Origin: Limnephilus marmoratus | Lineage: Eukaryota; Arthropoda; Insecta; Trichoptera; Limnephilidae | NCBI GenBank assembly: GCA_917880885.1 | Contig: OU862908.1 | Span: forward strand, 50,985,819-51,049,818 | Reading direction: 5' to 3' | DNA length: 64,000 nt | Part shown: positions 15,001-30,000 of the stretch, one piece after another | Position numbering within the stretch: the stretch's first letter is position 1 | How the letters are laid out: the number at the start of each line of letters is the position of its first letter | Made by a program: the position numbers and the translations under genes | The notes under the pieces: generated by a model | Databases searched by the model: none | The model's input: the letters and a program-made list of their open reading frames with translations, nothing else | What the model was told of the DNA's origin: nothing

Positions 15001-18000
15001 AACTGTTTATGTGAATTTTTTTTCACGGAGCGCAATTTTTACATTTGCTACCTTTTTTAGAGGTATTTCACCATTCATTAAATGAAAGCCAGGATGTCCC
15101 GTGTTGGGTGGCGGGTGAAATTTACAATTTGGAATTATACATAACACGCTTGATAATAGTAGTCACTCTTCACTTTGGCATTATTTCAAATTAAATATAT
15201 TCAAATGAAATTTATTTTTTTCAGATAATGCAGCCTTCTTTGAAGCAAAGTCAGTAGACGGAATTTCTGTTACTATCGAAGTGAAGACATCTTTAACAGA
15301 AGATATTCTCAGCATGAATTCTTATATTGTCTTAGTTCTTAATGCTAAGGCGACAAATGCTCTTGACGGACTTACCATCATAAATATCGCCCTCCCCAAA
15401 AAAGGTTTTTATTGACAACACAATTAGAAACCCACCAATTATGTTTCAGTGAAGAGGTCATTCTGTAAATTGGATTGGCTTTTTCACCCGTTAAGGCTTT
15501 TCCCGGTCGGTATTTTAGAAATCATAATAAAATTTAGTAAACTTTCTAATCCGTTACCTTTAAGAGATATCGAAAAATGGGAGTATTGGTTTCTAAATCC
15601 CAGAATGTTTGTCGTTTTAAATGATATTGTCATTTCATCCAACCTTACGCAATGATAACACTTATCAAAAAGGTTTTGCAAAACAATCAAACAAAAATCA
15701 AGATTGTGATATTTCATCATGCTTTTCCTGTGAAGAGGGTGCCAAAGTTTTGTTCCATTGATCACTTATCATTTGATATTATGTGTCGTTAAACCTCCTT
15801 CAGCTGAGCTTCGATTCACCCAAATAGATTTGCATTTTTACCAATGCTTACAATGCTTTTAAGTAAATAAATTTTATGGTATCTGGTACCAAAACACGTT
15901 CTCAAACTTCCTATTATCATGGTCGTCTTTTAACTTTTGATATAATCCACTGTCTTATTTACATCTACAGAGGACTCTTCTAAAAAAGTTTTGAAATTCG
16001 TGAAGCCGCTTTATCAAGGAACCTATTCAACAGCCGATGTATTAGTTTTGGAACCAGCCATACTCACTGAAGAGTTTACTTCTACTGTCAGCGTTTCACT
16101 ATCAAAAGGTGGGTTATAAATTATTGAACTTAAAATGAAGGTATATCTTACTTATAAAAAAAAGAAACATGACTGTCATAGTTAAATGAACACACTCGAA
16201 TATTGTCTTTTGTTTTACAGACTTCGAGGAGTATTTCACAACTGAGGTGGTGGGAAGTACTGTGACTATTGGATTGAAAAAAGCATTGTCATCGGATATT
16301 CTCGCTTCCTATTCAGTACTGTCTCTCGTGTTGGAAGCACAAGTGGAGGGAGCTATCAACGGCCACACAATCATCAGCATTACTCTGCCCGATCACGGTA
16401 CTTTTAAGGACAATAATTTATTTTATATTTATATCAAACAACTGATCCAAGGCGCCCTTTAAAAATATTATTATCCTAACGCTACCAATATTCTCTTCCA
16501 GAAGACGGTGACAAGAAAGTTTTGAAATTTGAGAAGAACTTCTACGATGCGGCATATTTTAAAGAAAATACATTAATAATTCCACTTGTCAAACTAACCG
16601 AAGAAGTGCCTGGTGTGACATTCCAAATTTTAGGGGGTAAGGAATAAAGATTGCCTAAATAACATTGTTTACCATAATACAAAATATCGCTTTGTGTGGA
16701 GTGGTGGCAAAGCATCTTTCTTAATATTTTCCAACACATTTTATACATATTCCAGATAACGCCAATCTGTTTATCGTCAGTCAAGATGGCAGTACTGTGA
16801 ATGTTGCTCTCAGGGAACCCTTCACTGATGATGTACTTAATTCCAATTCGTACGTCGCTCTCGTCATAGAAGCTAAGGCAGACGGTGCTGTGAACGGTCA
16901 AACAGTCATAAACATTGCTTTGCCCACAAAAGGTATAATATTTAGCCAACTAACTACATATTTCATTATCACCAAGTTTACATAAAAATGGATTAATTTA
17001 CATAAATAATTTTAAAGTTTCGTCTTCTGTATATTGAGCTCGCTTTATTTCTTTTTTTTCAGATGAAATCATAAAACCTACGATGACATTCCAATCTCCT
17101 TATTACCAAGCGTCTTATTCTGTGGACAATCAACTGAATACACCAAAAATAGCACTGATAACCGGATCACCTACCAATGCTATATTCGAATTGTCAGGGG
17201 GTGAGTGTGAATTCTTTTACCGCCTGGTATTTATTTTACGGTGAAAAGTGAAGCGTCTACACAAACCACTGAATAATGGGCCACTTGCAACATATTTTTC
17301 AGTTTTTTTCCGGTTTAGGTAAATATTCTAAGACATTCCGTTTTTTAATTAATCGTATTTTTTATATGCTGATGATTTTTTGAAAAATTTCAACCGAAAA
17401 ATTGGACCATTTTTTATAAACCGGAAAGACGGGACATATTTTATATTTGCGGAAAAACGATAATTACGTAGCCGAAAATCATTTTTAAGAAAAACCGACT
17501 TATTCCAAACGAATAGCACAGGAAAATAACCTGGCATACAAAAATATTACATCCAATAATATTTTTTTTCCTTGATCCATCTTATTGATCATTAATCATT
17601 AAAATTTTCAACGTATATATATTACGAAATCCAGTGTTATAAACTTGTACTTGTAAATTATAATTATAATAATACATTATAAAATTTGATTTTGCTAAAA
17701 TCAGCACCATTACCATTACGCTTATAAGACAGGTACAGAAGGCATAATACGAGTATGTTCGGGGTTCACTTCGTAACATCTGTCAAAATTTAAAACCAAA
17801 CGATAAGTTCGCAGAGTACAAACAATAAATCTAGTGAATTGTAAATGTCAAATTCAAAAAATTCACCGGAAATCAAATAATAATTAGTGTGGAATTTTAC
17901 AAAATTATTTGAATATTATCGGAGATGGAACATTTTCATTTAGTGACGTCACTAACTCAAAAAACGGATTTATTTCTTTAAAAACAAAAACTATAAATTT

Positions 18001-21000
18001 CTAAAAAATCTTTGTAACGTTTTCGTAATCTATGTAGAAAAATCTATCCACGCAATTTTTTCCAAGTCATTATGAAGTCCACGCAACTGGTTATGTGAAT
18101 TTTTTTTCACGGAGCGCAATTTTTACATTTGCTACCTTTTTTAGAGGTATTTCACCATTCATTAAATGAAAGCCAGGATGTCCCCGTGTTGGGTGGCGGG
18201 TGAAATTTACAATTTGGAATTATACATAACACGCTTGATAATAGTAGTCACTCTTCACTTTGGCACTATTTCAAATGAAATATATTCAAATGAAATTTAT
18301 TTTTTTCAGACAATGCAGCCTTCTTTGAAGCAAAGTCAGTAGACGGAATTTCTGTTACTATCGAAGTGAAGACATCTTTAACAGAAGATATTCTCAGCAT
18401 GAATTCTTATATTGTCTTAGTTCTTAATGCTAAGGCGACAAATGCTCTTGACGGACTTGCCATCATAAATATCGCCCTCCCCAAAAAAGGTTTTTATTGA
18501 CCACACAATTAGAAACCCACCAATTATGTTTCAGTGAAGAGGTCATTCTGTAAATTGGATTGGCTTTTTCACCCGTTAAGGCTTTTCCCGGTCGGTATTT
18601 TAGAAATCATAATAAAATTTAGTTAACTTTCTAATCCGTTACCTTTAAGAGATATCGAAAAATGGGAGTATTGGTTTCTAAATCCCAGAATGTTTGTCGT
18701 TTTAAATGATATTGTCATTTCATCCAACCTTACGCAATGATAACACTTATCAAAAAGGTTTTGCAAAACAATCAAACAAAAATCAAGATTGTGATATTTC
18801 ATCATGCTTTTCCTGTGAAGAGGGTGCCAAAGTTTTGTTCCATTGATCACTTATCATTTGATATTATGTGTCGTTAAACCTCCTTCAGCTGAGCTTCGAT
18901 TCACCCAAATAGATTTGCATTTTTACCAATGCTTACAATGCTTTTAAGTAAATAAATTTTATGGTATCTGGTACCAAAACACGTTCTCAAACTTCCTATT
19001 ATCATGGTCGTCTTTTAACTTTTGATATAATCCACTGTCTTATTTACATCTACAGAGGACTCTTCTAAAAAAGTTTTGAAATTCGTGAAGCCGCTTTATC
19101 AAGGAACCTATTCAACAGCCGATGTATTAGTTTTGGAACCAGCCATACTCACTGAAGAGTTTACTTCTACTGTCAGCGTTTCACTATCAAAAGGTGGGTT
19201 ATAAATTATTGAACTTAAAATGAAGGTATATCTTACTTATAAAAAAAAGAAACATGACTGTCATAGTTAAATGAACACACTCGAATATTGTCTTTTGTTT
19301 TACAGACTTCGAGGAGTATTTCACAACTGAGGTGGTGGGAAGTACTGTGACTATTGGATTGAAAAAAGCATTGTCATCGGATATTCTCGCTTCCTATTCA
19401 GTACTGTCTCTCGTGTTGGAAGCACAAGTGGAGGGAGCTATCAACGGCCACACAATCATCAGCATTACTCTGCCCGATCACGGTACTTTTAAGGACAATA
19501 ATTTATTTTATATTTATATCAAACAACTGATCCAAGGCGCCCTTTAAAAATATTATTATCCTAACGCTACCAATATTCTCTTCCAGAAGACGGTGACAAG
19601 AAAGTTTTGAAATTTGAGAAGAACTTCTACGATGCGGCATATTTTAAAGAAAATACATTAATAATTCCACTTGTCAAACTAACCGAAGAAGTGCCTGGTG
19701 TGACATTCCAAATTTTAGGGGGTAAGGAATAAAGATTGCCTAAATAACATTGTTTACCATAATACAAAATATCGCTTTGTGTGGAGTGGTGGCAAAGCAT
19801 CTTTCTTAATATTTTCCAACACATTTTATACATATTCCAGATAACGCCAATCTGTTTATCGTCAGTCAAGATGGCAGTACTGTGAATGTTGCTCTCAGGG
19901 AACCCTTCACTGATGATGTACTTAATTCCAATTCGTACGTCGCTCTCGTCATAGAAGCTAAGGCAGACGGTGCTGTGAACGGTCAAACAGTCATAAACAT
20001 TGCTTTGCCCACAAAAGGTATAATATTTAGCCAACTAACTACATATTTCATTATCACCAAGTTTACATAAAAATGGATTAATTTACATAAATAATTTTAA
20101 AGTTTCGTCTTCTGTATATTGAGCTCGCTTTATTTCTTTTTTTTCAGATGAAATCATAAAACCTACGATGACATTCCAATCTCCTTATTACCAAGCGTCT
20201 TATTCTGTGGACAATCAACTGAATACACCAAAAATAGCACTGATAACCGGATCACCTACCAATGCTATATTCGAATTGTCAGGGGGTGAGTGTGAATTCT
20301 TTTACCGCCTGGTATTTATTTTACGGTGAAAAGTGAAGCGTCTACACAAACCACTGAATAATGGGCCACTTGCAACATATTTTTCAGTTTTTTTCCGGTT
20401 TAGGTAAATATTCTAAGACATTCCGTTTTTTAATTAATCGTATTTTTTATATGCTGATGATTTTTTGAAAAATTTCAACCGAAAAATTGGACCATTTTTT
20501 ATAAACCGGAAAGACGGGACATATTTTATATTTGCGGAAAAACGATAATTACGTAGCCGAAAATCATTTTTAAGAAAAACCGACTTATTCCAAACGAATA
20601 GCACAGGAAAATAACCTGGCATACAAAAATATTACATCCAATAATATTTTTTTTCCTTGATCCATCTTATTGATCATTAATCATTAAAATTTTCAACGTA
20701 TATATATTACGAAATCCAGTGTTATAAACTTGTACTTGTAAATTATAATTATAATAATACATTATAAAATTTGATTTTGCTAAAATCAGCACCATTACCA
20801 TTACGCTTATAAGACAGGTACAGAAGGCATAATACGAGTATGTTCGGGGTTCACTTCGTAACATCTGTCAAAATTTAAAACCAAACGATAAGTTCGCAGA
20901 GTATTAACAATAAATCTAGTGAATTGTAAATGCCAAATTCAAAAAATTCGCCGGCAATCAAATTTTTTCCATCTAAAAAATAATTAGTGTGGAATTTTAC

Positions 21001-24000
21001 AAAATTATTTGAATATTATCGGAGATGGAAAATTTTCATTTAGTGATGTCGCGAACTCAAAAAACGGATTTATTTCTTTAAAAACAAAAACTATAAATTT
21101 CTAAAAAATATTTGTAACGTTTTCGTAATCTTTGTAGAAAAATCTATCCACGCAATTTTTTCCAAGTCATTATGAAGTCCACGCAACTGGTTATGTGATT
21201 TTTTTTTCACGAAGCGCAATTTTTACATTTGCTACCTTTTTTAGAGGTATTTCACCATAAATTAAATGAAAGCCAGGATGTCCCCGTGTTGGGTGGCGGG
21301 TGAAATTTACAATTTGGAATTATACATAACACGCTTGATAATAGTAGTCACTCTTCACTTTGGCATTATTTCAAATGAAATATATTCAAATGAAATTTAT
21401 TTTTTTCAGACAACGCAGCCTTCTTTGAAGCAAAGTCAGTAGACGGAATTTCTGTTACTATCGAAGTGAAGACATCTTTAACAGAAGATATTCTCAGCAT
21501 GAATTCTTATATTGTCTTAGTTCTTAATGCTAAGGCGACAAATGCTCTTGACGGACTTACCATCATAAATATCGCCCTCCCCAAAAAAGGTTTTTATTGA
21601 CCACACAATTAGAAACCCACCAATTATGTTTCAGCGAACAGGTCATTCTATAAATTGGATTGGCTTTTTCACCCGTTAATGCTTTTCCCGGTCGGTATTT
21701 TAGAAATCATAATAAAATTTAGTTAACTTTCTAATCCGTTACCTTTAAGAGATATCGAAAAATGGGAGTATTGGTTTCTAAATCCCAGAATGTTTGTCGT
21801 TTTAAATGGTATTGTCATTTCATCCAACCTTACGCAATGATAACACTTATCAAAAAGGTTTTGCAAAACAATCGAACAAAAATCAAGATTGTGATTATTT
21901 CATCATGCTTTTCCTGTGAAAAGGGTGCAAAATTTTGTTCCATTGATCACTTATCATTTGATATTATGTGTCGTTAAACCTCCTTCAGCTTAGCTTCGAT
22001 TCACTCAAATAGATTTGTATTTTTATCAATGCTTACAAGTCGTCTTTCAACTTTTGATATAATCCACTGTCTTATTTACATCTACAGAGGACTCTTCTAA
22101 AAAAGTTTTGAAATTCGTGAAGCCGCTTTATCAAGGAACCTATTCGACATCCGATGTATTAGTTTTGGAACCAGCCATACTCACTGAAGAGTTTACTTCT
22201 ACTGTCAGCGTTTCACTATCAAAAGGTGGGTTATAAATTATTGAACTTAAAATGTAGGTATATCTTACTTATAAAAAAAAGGAACATGAGTGTCATAAAT
22301 GAGCGCCCGCAGAAAACTTTCTAGGAGGGGCAAAATATTTTTAGTAATGTTTTAATGTAGTTTTAATTTAGTGTAGCATATTTGTATGGTGAACGAACGG
22401 ACAGGACACTGTAGTAATGATGGGCATACTGTAGCAACAATTTTTTTATTAATACAATATATGTATATAACAAAAAATAACACAACATTAATTTAAGGGC
22501 GTTTAACCAGGCAGCGGCCCGAAAATCCACATTTTGTCGAAAGATGTTCTTACGATCGTACGGGGCGGTTCCAATGAGAAAGTTTAATTATTCTCCGTAC
22601 CAGCTTTTTAAAATTATAACTCAATATCGATTTTATTTCATTGCAAATTTCCTTTAATTTATGCATACTTACATCAAAAAATGCTGAAAGTCGTGATGAT
22701 AAAACTATTAAAAGTATGTACTTTTTGTAATTATTTCTTGATCATAAGTATTCACCATTTTTCAATAATGTCTAAGCAAAATAAGAATGTAAAAAAATCT
22801 GTAATATATTACTTTGTAATGAGAAACACATGTACCTACGTATATATTTTTTAATGATTTTATTTAAACTAAAATTAAAATTCTGAAACATGCATTTACC
22901 AGATAATGTATTGATTGATTTTACTGCATCATTATATGATTTGAAATGGGTGTTGTATAATACAAAATGAAATTGAAACTAATTTTTAAAATTTAACAAA
23001 ACGGCCAACGACCTATGGTATAATCTTATTATACTACCTACAAATAAACAATTTTTTCTCACAATTTAAAACATGCTTTTACTAGATAAAAGAACAATCT
23101 TTCGAAATCAATTTATATTTTTTTGTGGAAAAGAGTCACAAAGAGTCATTAAATAGGAACTCTTAGTAGTTGTGAACTGTTATTTGTTCGTAAGCTGTTT
23201 GCAGTCGTGCTCGGGAGCGATAACAAGTTACCGACATTTTCGATAAAACCTATATCGATCGACCATGCTACGTACCCTGACACTCGGATAAAACTTTGTA
23301 AAAGGTAAGAAGTCGATGAAATCTTGCTACTTTTGTTTTCTAGCGTTTTCCAAAAATCAAACCATCTCAAGACTTCAGTTTCAAAATTATCAATGTGGTA
23401 TACCTAATTCAATTTGAACAATTTCGTGGGATGTAGGGCCAGCGTTCTGTCTCTCCACATTTTCTGAATGCTAACACAAAGAGATTTAAAATAAAAGTAA
23501 CATTATTTGACTATTTTCAATATCAATCCAGTGGGGGCAAGTGCCCCCCCTATGCCCCCCCCCCCCCCCCCCCCCCCACCCCCCCTGCGGGCACTTATGC
23601 TGTCATAGTTAAGTGAACACACTCGAATATTGTCTTTTGTTTTACAGACTTCGAGGAGTATTTCACAACTGAGGTGGTGGGAAGTACTGTGACTATTGGA
23701 TTGAAAAAAGCATTGTCATCGGATATTCTCGCTTCCTATTCAGTACTGTCTCTCGTGTTGGAAGCACAAGTGGAGGGAGCTATCAACGGCCACACAATCA
23801 TCAGCATTACTCTGCCCGATCACGGTACTTTTAAGGACAATAATTTATTTTATATTTATATCAAACAACTGATCCAAGGCGCCCTTTAAAAATATTATTA
23901 TCCTAACGCTACCAATATTCTCTTCCAGAAGACGGTGACAAGAAAGTTTTGAAATTTGAGAAGAACTTCTACGATGCGGCATATTTTAAAGAAAATACAT

Positions 24001-27000
24001 TAATAATTCCACTTGTCAAACTAACCGAAGAAGTGCCTGGTGTGACATTCCAAATTTTAGGGGGTAAGGAATAAAGATTGCCTAAATAACATTGTTTACC
24101 ATAATACAAAATATCGCTTTGTGTGGAGTGGTGGCAAAGCATCTTTCTTAATATTTTCCAACACATTTTATACATATTCCAGATAACGCCAATCTGTTTA
24201 TCGTCAGTCAAGATGGCAGTACTGTGAATGTTGCTCTCAGGGAACCCTTCACTGATGATGTACTTAATTCCAATTCGTACGTCGCCCTCGTCATAGAAGC
24301 TAAGGCAGACGGTGCTGTGAACGGTCAAACAGTCATAAACATTGCTTTGCCCACAAAAGGTATAATATTTAGCCAACTAACTACATATTTCATTATCACC
24401 AAGTTTATATAAAAATGGATTAATTTACATAAATAATTTTAAATTTTCGTCTTCTGTATATTGAGCTCGCTTTATTTCTTTTTTTTCAGATGAAATCATA
24501 AAACCTACGATGACATTCCAATCTCCTTATTACCAAGCGTCTTATTCTGTGGACAATCAACTGAATACACCAAAAATAGCACTGATAACCGGATCACCTA
24601 CCAATGCTATATTCGAATTGTCAGGGGGTGAGTGTGAATTCTTTTACCGCCTGGTATTTATTTTACGGTGAAAAGTGAAGCGTCTACACAAACCACTGAA
24701 TAATGGGCCACTTGCAACATATTTTTCAGTTTTTTTCCGGTTTAGGTAAATATTCTAAGACATTCCGTTTTTTAATTAATCGTATTTTTTATATCCTGAT
24801 GATTTTTTGAAAAATTTCAACCGAAAAATCGGACCATTTTTTATAAACCGGAAAGACAGGACATATTTTATATTTGCGGAAAAACGATAATTACGTAGCC
24901 GAAAATCATTTTTAAGAAAAACCGACTTATTCCAAACGAATAGCACAGGAAAATAACGTGGCATACAAAAATATTACATCCAATAATATTTTTTTTCCTT
25001 GATCCATCTTATTGATCATTAATCATTATAATTTTCAACGTATATAATATATATTACGAAATCCAGTGTTATAAACTTGTACTTGTAAATTATAATTATA
25101 ATAATACATTATAAAATTTGATTTTGCTAAAATCAGCACCATTACCATTACGCTTGTAAGACAGGTACAGAAGGCATAATACGAGTATGTTCGGGGTTCA
25201 CTTCGTAACATCTGTCAAAATGTAAAACCAAACGATAAGTTCGCAGAGTACAAACAATAAATCTAGTGAATTGTAAATGTCAAATTCAAAAAATTCACCG
25301 GAAATCAAATAATAATTAGTGTGGAAAATAACAAAATTAATTGAATATTATCGCAGATGGAAAATTTTCATTTTGTGACGTCACTAACTCAAAAAACGTA
25401 TTTATTTCTTTAAAAACAAAAACTATAAATTTCTAAAAAATCTTTGTAACGTTTTCGTAATCTATGTAGAAAAATCTATCCACGCAATTTTTTCCAAGTC
25501 ATTATGAAGTCCACGCAACTGGTTATGTGAATTTTTTTTCACGGAGCGCAATTTTTACATTTGCTACCTTTTTTAGAGGTATTTCACCATTCATTAAATG
25601 AAAGCCAGGATGTCCCCGTGTTGGGTGGCGGGTGAAATTTACAATTTGGAATTATACATAACACGCTTGATAATAGTAGTCACTCTTCACTTTGGCACTA
25701 TTTCAAATGAAATATATTCAAATGAAATTTATTTTTTTCAGACAATGCAGCCTTCTTTGAAGCAAAGTCAGTAGACGGAATTTCTGTTACTATCGAAGTG
25801 AAGACATCTTTAACAGAAGATATTCTCAGCATGAATTCTTATATTGTCTTAGTTCTTAATGCTAAGGCGACAAATGCTCTTGACGGACTTGCCATCATAA
25901 ATATCGCCCTCCCCAAAAAAGGTTTTTATTGACCACACAATTAGAAACCCACCAATTATGTTTCAGTGAAGAGGTCATTCTGTAAATTGGATTGGCTTTT
26001 TCACCCGTTAAGGCTTTTCCCGGTCGGTATTTTAGAAATCATAATAAAATTTAGTTAACTTTCTAATCCGTTACCTTTAAGAGATATCGAAAAATGGGAG
26101 TATTGGTTTCTAAATCCCAGAATGTTTGTCGTTTTAAATGATATTGTCATTTCATCCAACCTTACGCAATGATAACACTTATCAAAAAGGTTTTGCAAAA
26201 CAATCAAACAAAAATCAAGATTGTGATATTTCATCATGCTTTTCCTGTGAAGAGGGTGCCAAAGTTTTGTTCCATTGATCACTTATCATTTGATATTATG
26301 TGTCGTTAAACCTCCTTCAGCTGAGCTTCGATTCACCCAAATAGATTTGCATTTTTACCAATGCTTACAATGCTTTTAAGTAAATAAATTTTATGGTATC
26401 TGGTACCAAAACACGTTCTCAAACTTCCTATTATCATGGTCGTCTTTTAACTTTTGATATAATCCACTGTCTTATTTACATCTACAGAGGACTCTTCTAA
26501 AAAAGTTTTGAAATTCGTGAAGCCGCTTTATCAAGGAACCTATTCAACAGCCGATGTATTAGTTTTGGAACCAGCCATACTCACTGAAGAGTTTACTTCT
26601 ACTGTCAGCGTTTCACTATCAAAAGGTGGGTTATAAATTATTGAACTTAAAATGAAGGTATATCTTACTTATAAAAAAAAGAAACATGACTGTCATAGTT
26701 AAATGAACACACTCGAATATTGTCTTTTGTTTTACAGACTTCGAGGAGTATTTCACAACTGAGGTGGTGGGAAGTACTGTGACTATTGGATTGAAAAAAG
26801 CATTGTCATCGGATATTCTCGCTTCCTATTCAGTACTGTCTCTCGTGTTGGAAGCACAAGTGGAGGGAGCTATCAACGGCCACACAATCATCAGCATTAC
26901 TCTGCCCGATCACGGTACTTTTAAGGACAATAATTTATTTTATATTTATATCAAACAACTGATCCAAGGCGCCCTTTAAAAATATTATTATCCTAACGCT

Positions 27001-30000
27001 ACCAATATTCTCTTCCAGAAGACGGTGACAAGAAAGTTTTGAAATTTGAGAAGAACTTCTACGATGCGGCATATTTTAAAGAAAATACATTAATAATTCC
27101 ACTTGTCAAACTAACCGAAGAAGTGCCTGGTGTGACATTCCAAATTTTAGGGGGTAAGGAATAAAGATTGCCTAAATAACATTGTTTACCATAATACAAA
27201 ATATCGCTTTGTGTGGACTGGTGGCAAAGCATCTTTCTTAATATTTTCCAACACATTTTATACATATTCCAGAAAACGCCAATCTGTTTATCGTCAGTCA
27301 AGATGGCAGTACTGTGAATGTTGCTCTCAGGGAACCCTTCACTGATGATGTACTTAATTCCAATTCTTACGTCGCCCTCGTCATAGAAGCTAAGGCAGAC
27401 GGTGCTGTGAACGGTCAAACAGTCATAAACATTGCTTTGCCCACAAAAGGTATAATATTTAGCCAACTAACTACATATTTCATTATCACCAAGTTTACAT
27501 AAAAATGGATTAATTTACATAAATAATTTTAAAGTTTCGTCTTCTGTATATTGAGCTGGCTTTATTTTTTTTTTCAGATGAAATCATAAAACCTACGATG
27601 ACATTCCAATCTCCTTATTACCAAGCGTCTTATTCTGTGGACAATCAACTGAATACACCAAAAATAGCACTGATAACCGGATCACCTACAAATGCTATAT
27701 TCGAATTGTCAGGGGGTGAGTGTGAATTCTTTTTCCGCCTGGAATTTATTTAACGGTGAAAAGTGAAGCGTCTACACAAACCACTGAATAATGGGCCACT
27801 TGCAACACATTTTACAGTTTTTTTCCGGTTTAGGTAAATATTCTTAGACATTCCGTTTTTTAATTAATCGTATTTTTTATATGCTGATGATTTTTTGAAA
27901 AATTTCAACCGAAAAATTGGACCATTTTATATACATAAATCGGAAAAACGGGACATTTATTTTATTTATTTATTTATTTAAGGAACATAAACAGTCTTAA
28001 TAACATAATATACATAAGAGGATAATAAAAAAAACCAATTATTAATGTTCACAGATAGGTATTTAGAAACGTAAAAGTAACTGAATGAAAACAAGAATAT
28101 TTAAGAAAAGAAAAAAAACAGGACAAAGCAGCCTTTAAAAAAATACATTAATATATATATATATATATATAATACAAGTATAGATTTAACAAGTGATAAA
28201 CCTATATATATATATAATACAAGTGTAGATTTAACAAGTGATAAACCTAAATATATAAAAACACAGCAATAAAATAAATGCGATTATAACTGTAAAGAAA
28301 ATAGGGTGCGAAACAGGTATTTGGATTGGGACGGGTAAGGGGAGGACAGGGATAAAGGAAAGTTGCCACGCAGGTAATTTAAAAATATTAGGTACAATTA
28401 ATTTAATCATCATGAATATGTGTTATGTATTATACAAAGAAATTCTGTAGCGAAAGTAACTAGCAGTGAATATGTCAGCAAGTGTTTCTAAACGTGCAAA
28501 TTTAATGTTATAGTAGTTACATGTCCTTTGCATAAGTTCATTTTGGTTGGAATTCGTGTTGCGTCTATCAATGTAGAAAAGGGTATTTTGTCTGCTATAT
28601 CAAGTCGGCCCGTGGAAATTTATTTTATTTAGCAACTCCCGGCAGTCAACTTTCGAGTTAATAATTTTGTACAGGAGCATCTGATCAGCGACAAGCCTCC
28701 TGTCGAGCAGTTTCGTGATTCGAAAATGGTTCTCGATTTCATCGTAAGAGTTGTATACATTGAATGATTTAAAATTGAGGAATTTGAGAAATCGCTCCTG
28801 AACTCTTTCTAACCTGTTGACATAAACAATATAGCGCGGGTTCCAAACCTGTGAACAGTATTCCAGGTGAGGACGAACATGTGAATTGTAGAGAATCAGA
28901 TAAGTCTTAGTATTTTTGAAAAATTTGCGTGTTCTTAGTACAAAGCCTAGACTTTTTGTTGCTTTGGTGACAATGTTATCGACGTGTTTATCAAAGGTAA
29001 GTTTAGAGTCCAAAAGAACCCCGAGGTCACGTATATGATCTTTATTTGTTAACAGCAATCCAGAAATGGTGTAATCATGCAGTATTTTCACACGGTTACG
29101 TGTGAATGTGGCTTTGCAACATTTAGAAATATTGATAAAAAGCTTATTTCTAAGACAGTAATCCGTCAGTCGGTCAAGATCTTCTTGTAAACGCACAGAA
29201 CAGTTTGGGGAGCTAATAGGAAGGTATATCTTCATATCGTCGGCAAATAGTAAAATTTGAGCGTTGTGAAAACATGTCGTAATATCATTTATATAGATAG
29301 AGAAAAGCAAAGACCCAAAATGGACCCCTGAGGTACACCGGAAGTGATAATTTTCCAGATGGAGGAAAATCCACCCACTTTCACAGCCTGAGACCTGTTT
29401 GTTATGTATGAAGATAACCAACGAAGGAGATCTCCATGAATACCATGATTAGCAAGTTTTCTAAGCAGGACGCTGTGGTTGATCTTATCAAAAGCTTTGC
29501 TATAGTCGGTGTAGATTGTATCAACTTGCACACGTTTATCCATAGAGGCAGACAAGAAATTTATAAATGTTATAAGATTTGTAGCAACAGAGCGACCTGC
29601 AAAGAATCCGTGCTGAAATTCATTGATCGAATTCTTTACCACAGGGAATAACTGGTCATAGACTATGTTTTCGAACACCTTTGAAAAAATGCAGAGCTTG
29701 GAAATGGGTCTATAATTATCTGCTTCACACTTATTTTCCGATTTATGAATTGGCGTGATGTAGGCTCTTTTCCATATATCTGGAAATGTACCAGTCTTAA
29801 GCGATATATTAAACAGTATTGATAGCGGAAGTGACAAATGATTTGCGCACTCGGTAATGAACAGTGGTGGGATACCATCTGGCCCAGCTCCCTTGTTGGG
29901 ATCGAGCCGTTTTAAATATTTAGATACAAGTTCAGCATCGATAAAAACTGGGCCTATCGCACAGACCTGCTTAACTACGGAGTCATCGCAGGAAGTCCCC

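Noticed and set aside
16542..16949. 135-codon minus-strand frame repeated in every cassette unit (13459, 16542, 19627, 23969, 27059)
   Set aside because: It runs antisense through exons C and D and their intron. It is conserved only because the cassette is duplicated, has no protein-family features, and crosses real splice sites.
17349..17779. Short minus-strand frames in the E-F introns
   Set aside because: AT-rich translations of a repeated intron, disrupted in unit 5 and absent in unit 6.
18623..18850. 75-codon minus-strand frame in the F-A introns (also near 15484, 26055, 33741)
   Set aside because: Conserved only through unit duplication. No recognisable domain and changing length between units.
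23555..23585. Long C tract, and other C tracts near 47165 and 50022
   Set aside because: Low-complexity parts of DNA transposons; exact lengths may be sequencing artefacts.
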